Source: an uncultured Propionibacteriaceae bacterium (GTDB lineage Bacteria; Actinomycetota; Actinomycetes; Propionibacteriales; Propionibacteriaceae). From it: a stretch of DNA of 6,703 nt. Of this stretch, positions 1 through 5,571 are shown piece after piece (positions within the stretch are counted from its first letter, which is position 1; each line of letters begins with the position of its first letter). The stretch covers positions 1 to 6,703 of the forward strand of contig CAMQXE010000067.1 in NCBI GenBank assembly GCA_947038745.1, read 5' to 3'. The position numbers and the translations under genes are program-made. The notes beneath the pieces were generated by a model. That model had not been told where the DNA came from, searched no databases, and was given only the letters and a program-made list of their open reading frames with translations.

Positions 1-324
1 AAGGACAATGGCGGCATCGACGGCATGCGCGAGAATGCTCTCAAGCGCTCCGGTTTGGTCTACGACTTCCTCAAGGAGTCGAAGCTCTTCAAGCAGGTTG
101 CTGACGATCAGTCCCGTTCCATCATGAACGTCACTTTCGCTACTGGCGATGAGGAACTCGACGCACTGTTCGCCAAGGAATCTGCTGCAGCCGGTATGAG
201 CAACCTCAAGGGCCACCGTTCCGTCGGCGGCATGCGTGCGTCGATGTACAACGCTATGCCGATCGAGGGCGCTGAATACCTGGTCAAGTTCATGAAGGAA
301 TTTGAAGCTAAGCACGCTAAGTAA
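1..324 (+). CDS. serC: Phosphoserine aminotransferase, C-terminal part (5' end outside window)
   Basis: PLP-dependent cytosolic enzyme that transaminates 3-phosphohydroxypyruvate with glutamate to O-phosphoserine, the second step of serine synthesis. The frame is open from the first base, so the gene is cut by the window edge; 107 residues are visible, roughly the last 30 percent of a family protein of about 360 residues. The tail aligns from memory with E. coli-type SerC: RSIMNV at visible residues 39-44, then GHRSVGGMRAS at 71-81 and YNAMPIEG at 83-90. The His-Arg of the GHR motif corresponds to phosphate-binding residues in characterised SerC. An internal ATG at position 25 is not the true start, because the matching sequence begins before it. 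The PLP lysine lies outside the window. serA follows after 95 nt on the same strand. This is the E. coli/Firmicutes-type subfamily rather than the mycobacterial type, judged by the tail motif only. Confidence 0.95.
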   Translation, partial: KDNGGIDGMRENALKRSGLVYDFLKESKLFKQVADDQSRSIMNVTFATGDEELDALFAKESAAAGMSNLKGHRSVGGMRASMYNAMPIEGAEYLVKFMKEFEAKHAK

Positions 325-331
325 GTACTAC

Positions 332-388
332 TCGCTGCCGGTGCCGCGTCGCTGTCCGTTATGGATATGCTCGCGGCCTCGGCAGCGA
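332..388 (+). repeat. Long imperfect inverted repeat between serC and serA
   Basis: Arms 332-348 (TCGCTGCCGGTGCCGCG) and 372-388 (CGCGGCCTCGGCAGCGA) pair over 17 positions with one G-U pair and one mismatch, around a 23-nt loop. The stem is GC-rich, but no T-run follows it, so it does not look like a simple terminator. It starts 7 nt after the serC stop codon and ends 19 nt before the serA Shine-Dalgarno sequence. Plausible roles are stabilisation or processing of the serC message, or partial attenuation between the two genes; the role is inference, the pairing is direct. Confidence 0.6.
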
Positions 389-407
389 TCCCTATCCAAC
401 GTCGTAT

Positions 408-413
408 AAGGAG
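408..413 (+). promoter_or_regulatory. Ribosome binding site of serA
   Basis: AAGGAG, 6 nt before the ATG at 420. It is a near-perfect Shine-Dalgarno sequence and fixes the serA start. It contrasts with the downstream genes of this window, which lack one. Confidence 0.85.
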
Positions 414-419
414 ATTCAC

Positions 420-1334
420 ATGGTTCGCATTCTGGCTGCTGACGGCATGGAAGCCGCGGCGGTATCGAAGCTTGAAGAGCTCGGTTTTGAGGTCGAGCAG
501 AAGTTCTATGAGCCGGAGGCACTTGCCGAGAAGGTCAAGGAGATCGACGTCTTGTGCGTCCGTTCCGCAACCAAGGTTCGCCAGCCCATCATTGATGCTG
601 CCAAGGAAGCCGGTCAGCTCAAGCTCGTCATTCGTGGTGGCGTTGGCGTCGATAACATTGACGTCAAGTACGCCGAAGAAAACGGCATTGCTGTGCGTAA
701 CACGCCCAAGGCATCGTCGGCTTCGGTTGCTGAGCTCACGCTCATGCACATGCTCATGATGGCTCGTTTTGGTCAGGCTGCTGCGGTCACGATGACCAAT
801 GGCGAGTGGAATAAGAAGAAGTACGAGGGCATTGAGCTTGGCGGCAAGACCTTGGGTCTGGTCGGCATGGGCCGTATTGCCCGCGAGATTGCTATGCGCG
901 CTCACGCTATCGGCATGAAGATCATCTACACCGACATTCTTGGTGAGATGAAGGACCTGCCGGAGTACACCTTCATGTCGATGGAGGACGTGCTCAAGAA
1001 TGCGGACTTCATTTCGCTGCACATCCCGAAGCCGGCCGACAAGCCGTGCCTCATTGGTGCTGCTGAGATCGCCACGATGAAGGACGGCGTCTTCTTGGTC
1101 AATGCTGCTCGTGGTGGCCTCATCGACGAGAACGACCTATGCGACGCGCTCGATTCGGGCAAGGTCACCGCTGCCGGTCTGGACGTTTTCGCTGAAGAGC
1201 CCACGACCAATGAGCGTGTTCTTAAGCACAACGCCATCTCCAAGACCCCGCACATCGGTGCTGCCACGAAGGAAGCCCAGGAGCGTATTGGCGAAGAGAT
1301 CGTCTCCATCATTTCCGAGTTCTTCGCAAAGTAA
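420..1334 (+). CDS. serA: D-3-phosphoglycerate dehydrogenase, short form without ACT domain
   Basis: Oxidises 3-phosphoglycerate to 3-phosphohydroxypyruvate with NAD+, the first committed step of serine synthesis. The 304-residue protein has the D-2-hydroxyacid dehydrogenase layout: a split substrate domain (RSAT at 48-51, RGGVGVDNID at 72-81), an NAD-binding fold with GMGRIA at 149-154 and an acidic residue D172 after the second strand (NAD preference), then catalytic R231 in NAARGG, E260 in AEEP and H278 in PHIG. The third glycine of the usual GxGxxG is Ala154. The protein ends right after the dehydrogenase fold, so it lacks the ASB and ACT domains of the roughly 530-residue actinobacterial SerA and is probably not inhibited by serine through an ACT domain. 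The position after serC supports SerA over another 2-hydroxyacid dehydrogenase. The start is set by AAGGAG at 408-413. The DUF1015 gene follows after 11 nt. Confidence 0.9.
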   Translation: MVRILAADGMEAAAVSKLEELGFEVEQKFYEPEALAEKVKEIDVLCVRSATKVRQPIIDAAKEAGQLKLVIRGGVGVDNIDVKYAEENGIAVRNTPKASSASVAELTLMHMLMMARFGQAAAVTMTNGEWNKKKYEGIELGGKTLGLVGMGRIAREIAMRAHAIGMKIIYTDILGEMKDLPEYTFMSMEDVLKNADFISLHIPKPADKPCLIGAAEIATMKDGVFLVNAARGGLIDENDLCDALDSGKVTAAGLDVFAEEPTTNERVLKHNAISKTPHIGAATKEAQERIGEEIVSIISEFFAK

Positions 1335-1338
1335 GGAA
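1333..1338 (+). promoter_or_regulatory. Ribosome binding site of the DUF1015 gene
   Basis: AAGGAA overlaps the last two bases of the serA stop codon and lies 7 nt before the ATG at 1346. This fixes the start and suggests that translation of the two genes is coupled. Confidence 0.75.
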
Positions 1339-1345
1339 CCCATCC

Positions 1346-2602
1346 ATGGTCACCATCAAGCCGTTCCGCGCCTACCGGCCAACGCCCGCACTTGCTGAGC
1401 AGGTTGCGGCTTTGCCGTACGACGTCATGAACTCCGAGGAAGCCCGCGACATGGTCAAGGGTAACCCGTACTCGTTCCTTCACGTCGATAAGGCCGAGAT
1501 TGATCTGCCTGAGTCGGTAGATCACTACAGCAGCGAGGTTTACGAGAAGGCTGCCGCGAACATTCAGAAGATGATCGCTGAGGGCACCTACATTCACGAT
1601 GCCTCGCCTTGCTTCTACATTTACCGTCTGATTATGGACGGTCGTGCACAAGATGGCCTCGTGGCTTCTTCCAGCGTTGATGACTACGTCAATAACGACA
1701 TCAAGAAGCATGAGCTGACTCGCGCCGCAAAGGAAGAAGATCGTATTCGCCACGTCGATACGACTGATTTCCACACCGGCCCGATCTACCTCACCTACCC
1801 TGATGTTTCTGAGGTCAATGTCATCATCGAGGATTGGAAGAAGAAGACCCCGGTCTACGATTTCACTGCCGACGATGGCATTCAGCATGTCGTGTGGGTC
1901 ATTGATGACAAGGCCATCGTGGAGAAGCTGACGGCACTCTTTGCCAAGCTGCCTGCTACCTACATTGCTGATGGTCACCACCGTTCGGCGTCGGCAGCCA
2001 AGGTTGGCTTGCGCCGTCGTGAGCGTGCAGGCGTAGAGGGCGACACCGGCGAGGAGTACAACAACTTCCTTTCTGTGCTGTTCCCAGCCTCACAGCTCAA
2101 GATCTACGACTACAACCGCGTCGTCAAGGATCTCAACGGGCTTAGCGCTGAAGAGTTCATGGCCAAGGTTGAGGCCGCTGGCTTCACGATCTCGAAGTTC
2201 GCTGGAGAGGGCCAATACCGCCCCGAGGATCGTCATATGTTTGGCATGTTCCTCGACGGCACGTGGTACAAGCTGGTCTTTGATGCAGCCAAGGTTGATG
2301 AGTCTGATCCCATCAAGCGTCTCGACGTTGATCTGCTCCAGAAGAATCTCCTGGAGCCGATTCTGGGCATTGGCGATCCGCGCGTCGATGAGCGCATCGA
2401 CTTTGTTGGTGGCATCCGTGGGCTTGCCGAGTTGGAGCGTCGCTGCGCCACCGATATGAAGGTTGCGTTCGCTATGAATCCCACCTCGATGCAGGATCTG
2501 TTTGATATTGCTGACTCGGGCAACATCATGCCGCCGAAGTCGACGTGGTTCGAGCCGAAGATGCGTTCAGGTATCTTCTTGCACTCGTTGACGGAGAAGT
2601 AA
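1346..2602 (+). CDS. DUF1015 family protein, candidate serine/phosphoserine phosphotransferase
   Basis: A 418-residue DUF1015 (COG4198-like) protein, apparently full length, with no signal peptide or membrane segment, so cytosolic. Family-typical stretches, recognised from memory: PYDVMNSEEA at 24-33, NPYSFLHV at 40-47, KHELTRAAKEEDRI at 121-134, YIADGHHRSASA at 206-217, DFVGG at 352-356 and a C-terminal MPPKSTWFEPKMRSG at 395-409. The DGHHR element (209-213) resembles the nucleotide-binding box of the ParB/sulfiredoxin fold, to which the free-serine kinases SerK and SbnI belong. The gene is third in an operon with serC and serA, 11 nt behind serA, and a strong terminator follows it. No phosphoserine phosphatase is visible. 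I infer a role in the phosphoserine-to-serine step or in serine phosphorylation. The biochemical function is not established from this sequence; the family call is firm. Confidence 0.85.
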   Translation: MVTIKPFRAYRPTPALAEQVAALPYDVMNSEEARDMVKGNPYSFLHVDKAEIDLPESVDHYSSEVYEKAAANIQKMIAEGTYIHDASPCFYIYRLIMDGRAQDGLVASSSVDDYVNNDIKKHELTRAAKEEDRIRHVDTTDFHTGPIYLTYPDVSEVNVIIEDWKKKTPVYDFTADDGIQHVVWVIDDKAIVEKLTALFAKLPATYIADGHHRSASAAKVGLRRRERAGVEGDTGEEYNNFLSVLFPASQLKIYDYNRVVKDLNGLSAEEFMAKVEAAGFTISKFAGEGQYRPEDRHMFGMFLDGTWYKLVFDAAKVDESDPIKRLDVDLLQKNLLEPILGIGDPRVDERIDFVGGIRGLAELERRCATDMKVAFAMNPTSMQDLFDIADSGNIMPPKSTWFEPKMRSGIFLHSLTEK

Positions 2603-2614
2603 ACCGTTTCTATT

Positions 2615-2653
2615 CCTGTGCCCCCGGTCTCATTATGGTTCCGGGGGCACAGG
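2615..2653 (+). terminator. Rho-independent terminator of the serC-serA-DUF1015 operon
   Basis: Perfect 13-bp stem: CCTGTGCCCCCGG (2615-2627) with CCGGGGGCACAGG (2641-2653) around a 13-nt loop, beginning 12 nt after the DUF1015 stop codon. The tail TGTTTCTTGG is only moderately T-rich, as is common in actinobacterial terminators. It separates the serine operon from the next gene. Confidence 0.85.
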
Positions 2654-2733
2654 TGTTTCTTGGCTTAGTACAAGTTATGTAGATTGTGAGGTGAGCCGCT
2701 TTTGAGATTCTCATACGCATGGTTTCAGCATGA

Positions 2734-2750
2734 TACGTGACTGGCACGTA
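2734..2750. promoter_or_regulatory. Operator-like dyad upstream of the membrane-protein gene
   Basis: TACGTG (2734-2739), ACTGG spacer, CACGTA (2745-2750): a perfect 6-5-6 inverted repeat of a size typical for a dimeric repressor or activator site. It lies 44 nt before the ATG at 2795, in the only sizeable non-coding stretch of the window (2603-2794). No regulator gene is in view. Such a dyad can arise by chance, hence the low confidence. Confidence 0.3.
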
Positions 2751-2781
2751 CTTCGAGATAGGCGCTGCATGCAATCTGCTT

Positions 2782-2787
2782 TACGCT
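2782..2787 (+). promoter_or_regulatory. Possible -10 box of a leaderless transcript (membrane-protein gene)
   Basis: TACGCT matches the actinobacterial TAnnnT pattern and ends 7 nt before the ATG at 2795, which would put the transcription start on or next to the start codon. No Shine-Dalgarno sequence lies in the preceding 20 nt. I see no convincing -35 element. Confidence 0.35.
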
Positions 2788-2794
2788 TAAGTAC

Positions 2795-3265
2795 ATGCGC
2801 CGAACTGCCCTTGTTATCCTCAGCCTCATATTGCTACTCACCTGCGCTTGGGTGATCGGCGGACCATTTATCGCACTGCATAACGTGCTGGTTGCTTTCC
2901 AGACGGTTGGCATCTTCCAGACCATCGTCGTGGGCTTAGCTGTGGCGTGGGTGCTCCTGGCCCTTGTCGCGCAATGGCTCCAACCGCAGCGTCATCAAGG
3001 ACCACTTATCTGGGCCTTTCTTACGCTTTTCGCTATCGGGGGAATCTTCTACGGCTTATCGGTGTATGAGTTTTACCCGTCGAACCCGCATGTCTGGCCG
3101 TCTATCTTGGAGATGTGGGGCTTCCCGCTCGTAGGGGCACGGACGATCTTTGTCTGGAGTATGTACATCACCGTGATTTCTGGCGCTTGTGGCTGTCTGC
3201 GCACACTCATCGGTGTCTGGGCTGGATACCGGAACTGGCAGACAAAGCGGCTTGCCACTGTCTAA
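2795..3265 (+). CDS. Small four-helix membrane protein of unknown function
   Basis: I do not recognise the family. The 156-residue product shows four hydrophobic stretches, about residues 5-24, 40-62, 70-90 and 113-138. Positive charges at the N-terminus (MRR), between helices 2 and 3 (QPQRHQ) and at the C-terminus (RNWQTKR) predict both ends in the cytoplasm. The outer loop at 91-111 is rich in aromatic residues and proline (Tyr, Phe, Trp), and there are cysteines at 17, 132 and 134. The first helix could be read as a signal anchor, but no cleavage site is evident. An in-frame stop at 2759-2761 limits the start, and ATG 2795 is the only good choice, although it lacks a Shine-Dalgarno sequence. 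The gene stands between the serine operon terminator and the phosphofructokinase gene, 56 nt before the latter. Length and membrane pattern make a real gene likely. Confidence 0.7.
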   Translation: MRRTALVILSLILLLTCAWVIGGPFIALHNVLVAFQTVGIFQTIVVGLAVAWVLLALVAQWLQPQRHQGPLIWAFLTLFAIGGIFYGLSVYEFYPSNPHVWPSILEMWGFPLVGARTIFVWSMYITVISGACGCLRTLIGVWAGYRNWQTKRLATV

Positions 3266-3309
3266 AGCTCACTATTTCTCATTAATGTCCAATAGCTAAG
3301 ACCGCACAG

Positions 3310-3315
3310 TAGGCT
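3310..3315 (+). promoter_or_regulatory. Possible -10 box TAGGCT of a leaderless pfk transcript
   Basis: TAGGCT lies exactly 6 nt before the ATG at 3322 and fits TAnnnT. No Shine-Dalgarno sequence precedes this start. The same hexamer with the same spacing stands before the glycerate kinase gene on the other strand (5556-5561). No clear -35 element is seen. Confidence 0.4.
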
Positions 3316-3321
3316 GGTTCC

Positions 3322-4437
3322 ATGCGCGTCGGGATTCTCACTGCCGGTGGCGACGCTCCCGGCCTCAATGCAGCCATCCGTGGCTTCGGTAAAGCAGCAA
3401 TTCACGAACATGGCATGGAGCTGGTTGGCTTCCGTGACGGGTTCCGCGGCTTGGCCGAAAATCGCACCATTGATATCGATAGTCACTCGCTGTCGAATAT
3501 CTTGACCCAGGGCGGCACGCTGCTTGGGACATCACGCGACAAGATTCATCGCATGATGGTCAATGGTAAGAGCACCGATATGATTCCGGTGGCCAAGAAG
3601 GTCTACGAAGCAAACCGGCTCGATGCGCTTGTCTGTTTGGGTGGCGGTGGTACCTCCAAGAATGCGAACCGACTTGCCAAAGCAGGAATGAACGTTATTC
3701 AGTTGCCAAAGACCATTGATAACGACATCCACGGGACCGATATGAGTTTCGGGTTCCATACAGCTCTAGAAATTGCTACCGAAGCCGTCGATCGGCTCCA
3801 CTCGACTGCGCATAGTCACCATCGCATTATCCTGGCCGAGATCATGGGGCACCGGGCGGGTTGGCTGGCCCTCGGCGCAGGTATCGCCGGCGGAGCCGAC
3901 GTCATTCTGCTACCCGAAGTACCATTCAACGTCGATTCCATTGCCGAATCCATTGAACGCCGTCGTGAGCATGGTCATAACTTCTCAGTAGTGGCCGTGG
4001 CTGAAGGCGCTCGCAACGCCAAAGATGCACAAAATATGGCAGAGGTTGAACGTCGAGTTAAAGAGGCTCGTTCGCTTCGCTCGATAATACAGGCCAAAAA
4101 GCAGAAGAAAAAACTCGAAGCAAGCCACCGTGATAGTACCTTCAGGCTTGCTACACAGCTTGAGGCCGCAACTGGTCTGGAGTCCCGCGTTTCTATCTTG
4201 GGCTACATTCAGCGCGGTGGTACTCCCTGCGCAGCGGATCGGCTATTGGCTACCCGGTTGGGTAGCTATGGCGCAGACCTTGTGGCCCAGGGAAAGTTCG
4301 GTTGCATGGTCGCCATGAAGGGTGACTCGGTTACGTCAATTCCCTTGGAAAAAACTGTTGGCAAGGTCAAATATGTTCCTACCGATCACCCGTGGATCAA
4401 AACTGCTCGGGAAGTGGGAACCTCGCTAGGTGAGTAG
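3322..4437 (+). CDS. 6-phosphofructokinase, mixed-substrate (PPi/ATP) type
   Basis: Cytosolic glycolytic enzyme that phosphorylates fructose 6-phosphate at C1. The 371 residues show the PFK-A fold: [17 protein letters not shown] at 4-20, [10 protein letters not shown] at 63-72, LGGGGT at 106-111, PKTIDND at 129-135 with the catalytic Asp133, MGHRAGW at 175-181, and the sugar-phosphate region [14 protein letters not shown] at 294-307. Lys130 in PKTIDND is the residue linked to pyrophosphate use, where ATP enzymes usually have Gly. At the donor site, however, the GGDG of ATP enzymes and the GGDD/GGED-like motif of PPi enzymes are replaced by GGGG, so the Mg-binding Asp is missing and the donor cannot be assigned. 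A charged, lysine-rich insertion (about 231-275, with KKQKKK at 259-264) is absent from E. coli PfkA. The start has no Shine-Dalgarno sequence; the mRNA may be leaderless. Family call firm, donor open. Confidence 0.92.
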   Translation: MRVGILTAGGDAPGLNAAIRGFGKAAIHEHGMELVGFRDGFRGLAENRTIDIDSHSLSNILTQGGTLLGTSRDKIHRMMVNGKSTDMIPVAKKVYEANRLDALVCLGGGGTSKNANRLAKAGMNVIQLPKTIDNDIHGTDMSFGFHTALEIATEAVDRLHSTAHSHHRIILAEIMGHRAGWLALGAGIAGGADVILLPEVPFNVDSIAESIERRREHGHNFSVVAVAEGARNAKDAQNMAEVERRVKEARSLRSIIQAKKQKKKLEASHRDSTFRLATQLEAATGLESRVSILGYIQRGGTPCAADRLLATRLGSYGADLVAQGKFGCMVAMKGDSVTSIPLEKTVGKVKYVPTDHPWIKTAREVGTSLGE

Positions 4438-4447
4438 CGGGAAAGAT

Positions 4448-4487
4448 AGATCGGGTTTTAACCTGTCTACAGGTTAAATCCAGATCT
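4448..4487. terminator. Hairpin between convergent genes, probable two-way terminator
   Basis: Core stem TTTAACCTG (4457-4465) with CAGGTTAAA (4470-4478) and a 4-nt loop TCTA. It is extended outwards by GG/CC and AGATC/GATCT pairs, separated by single mismatches. On the plus strand TTTATTTG follows. The hairpin begins 10 nt after the pfk stop codon and ends directly against the glycerate kinase stop codon (4488-4490, minus strand), so it can serve both genes. Confidence 0.75.
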
Positions 4488-5549
4488 TTATTTGCAGATA
4501 GCGGCCGCTAACTGGCGTAACAAGGTGTCAGCCTGGGCGTAGGACTTGGCTAAGTTTGGTTCCACGCCGATCAGAGTTGAGACTTTACTGATACCTAGTT
4601 GACGCAGTTCATCGCGATTGAGTTTGTTGCGGCCGCATACTGCGGCGACTGGAATACCGCGAGCTGCTGCCCTTCGCGCCACGCCAGAGATAGTTTTTCC
4701 GCTCAGCGTTGAAATATCGAGCGCACCCTCACCTGTAATGACGAGATCCGCATGATCTAGGTGGTCATCAAAATCAACGTGATCAAGCACGAAATCCACC
4801 CCAGAAGTGCGCTTGGCCCCCAGCGCTTGTAACGCATAACCAGCGCCACCGGCTGCTCCTGAGCCAGGTTGCGCACGGAAATTTGTGCCAGTGGCAGCAT
4901 CGATAAGATCAGCGATATGGGCTAGCACCGGATCTATGTCGTGCCATTCATTAGCCCGCAAACCCTTCTGCGGCCCGAATACTGCCGCTGCTCCTTGCGC
5001 ACCAAGTAACGGGTTATCAACATCGGCAGCTACGATCAGTTCGGTTGCGGTGAGATCAGGTAACCCGGAAAGATCGACGCTGGCGACACGGCGGAGTTGC
5101 TCTATTCCGGTACCCGTAGGGCGCCCATTTCGATCAAGGAATACCGCACCCATTCCCTGTAACATCCCAACACCGGCATCAGTTGATGCGGAGCCGCCTA
5201 ACCCGATTGTTAAAATTCGTGGCGCAGTCCCAAGAGCTCGATTGATGAGCCTGCCTAGTGGTTTAGACGTCGCAGCCAAAGCAGCAAGATGGCCGCGACG
5301 TCGCGCTTGTGCCAACCCGCATACCGCTGCTAACTCGACGACAGAGTGATCATTGTGACGTGCCCAGCCGGACTCGATTCGGGTAAATCCTGCAGCAGCT
5401 AGCGCTGCAATAGTGCCATCTCCGCCGTCAGCGACTGGGCAGCTCACTGCTTTTGCGCCAGCATCGCGCACCCCGGCAGCAATTGCTCGCGCGACTTGGA
5501 CGTTCGTGAGTGACCCCTTGAACTTGTCCGGTGCGACAACGACCTTCAT
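4488..5549 (-). CDS. Glycerate 2-kinase (GarK/GlxK family)
   Basis: ATP-dependent cytosolic kinase of D-glycerate. Characterised E. coli members (GarK, GlxK) make 2-phosphoglycerate, which enters lower glycolysis. The 353 residues carry the family motifs in order: APDKFKGSL at 6-14, DGGDGT at 41-46, GLGGSASTDAG at 116-126, DVDNPLLG at 176-183, FGPQKG at 191-196, GSGAAGGAG at 229-237, ITGEGALD at 271-278 and SGKTISGVA at 283-291. It is slightly shorter than the usual 370-380 residues but has both ends. The CCA-adding enzyme gene lies 22 nt upstream on the same strand, so the two may be co-transcribed, though a separate leaderless promoter box (5556-5561) is also present. No glycolate or glyoxylate pathway genes are visible, so the source of glycerate is unknown. 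The symbol garK or glxK would be a guess between paralogues. Confidence 0.93.
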   Translation of the reverse strand: MKVVVAPDKFKGSLTNVQVARAIAAGVRDAGAKAVSCPVADGGDGTIAALAAAGFTRIESGWARHNDHSVVELAAVCGLAQARRRGHLAALAATSKPLGRLINRALGTAPRILTIGLGGSASTDAGVGMLQGMGAVFLDRNGRPTGTGIEQLRRVASVDLSGLPDLTATELIVAADVDNPLLGAQGAAAVFGPQKGLRANEWHDIDPVLAHIADLIDAATGTNFRAQPGSGAAGGAGYALQALGAKRTSGVDFVLDHVDFDDHLDHADLVITGEGALDISTLSGKTISGVARRAAARGIPVAAVCGRNKLNRDELRQLGISKVSTLIGVEPNLAKSYAQADTLLRQLAAAICK

Positions 5550-5555
5550 GCCTAC

Positions 5556-5561
5556 AGCCTA
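5556..5561 (-). promoter_or_regulatory. Possible -10 box TAGGCT of a leaderless glycerate kinase transcript
   Basis: On the minus strand, TAGGCT is followed by GTAGGC and then the ATG at 5549, the same box and spacing as before the phosphofructokinase gene. It lies within the 22-nt gap after the upstream gene. The GTAGG just before ATG is a poor Shine-Dalgarno match and too close to the start. Confidence 0.4.
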
Positions 5562-5571
5562 ATCATCAAGA

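Noticed and set aside
25..27. ATG as the start of the serC fragment
   Set aside because: The reading frame is open from base 1, and the visible part is only the C-terminal third of a known family.
108..1022. Long open frame (304 codons) on the minus strand opposite serC and serA
   Set aside because: It lies opposite two genes with clear family motifs, crosses their boundary, and shows no recognisable domain. Long antisense frames are expected from the codon bias of GC-rich genes.
926..1981. Long open frame (351 codons) on the minus strand opposite serA and the DUF1015 gene
   Set aside because: Same reasoning: antisense to two well-supported genes, no motif, and no plausible ribosome site or promoter noticed.
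2660..2685. TTGGCT and TAGATT as a sigma-70-like promoter just after the operon terminator
   Set aside because: The spacing between the two hexamers is about 14 nt, too short, and neither is a good match.
3272..3295. CTATT/AATAG inverted repeat before the phosphofructokinase gene
   Set aside because: Only five AT-rich pairs around a 14-nt loop; easily a chance match and too weak for a terminator.
4885..5349. 154-codon plus-strand frame inside the glycerate kinase gene
   Set aside because: It lies opposite conserved kinase motifs, and its low-complexity Pro/Ala/Arg composition is typical of a frame shadow.
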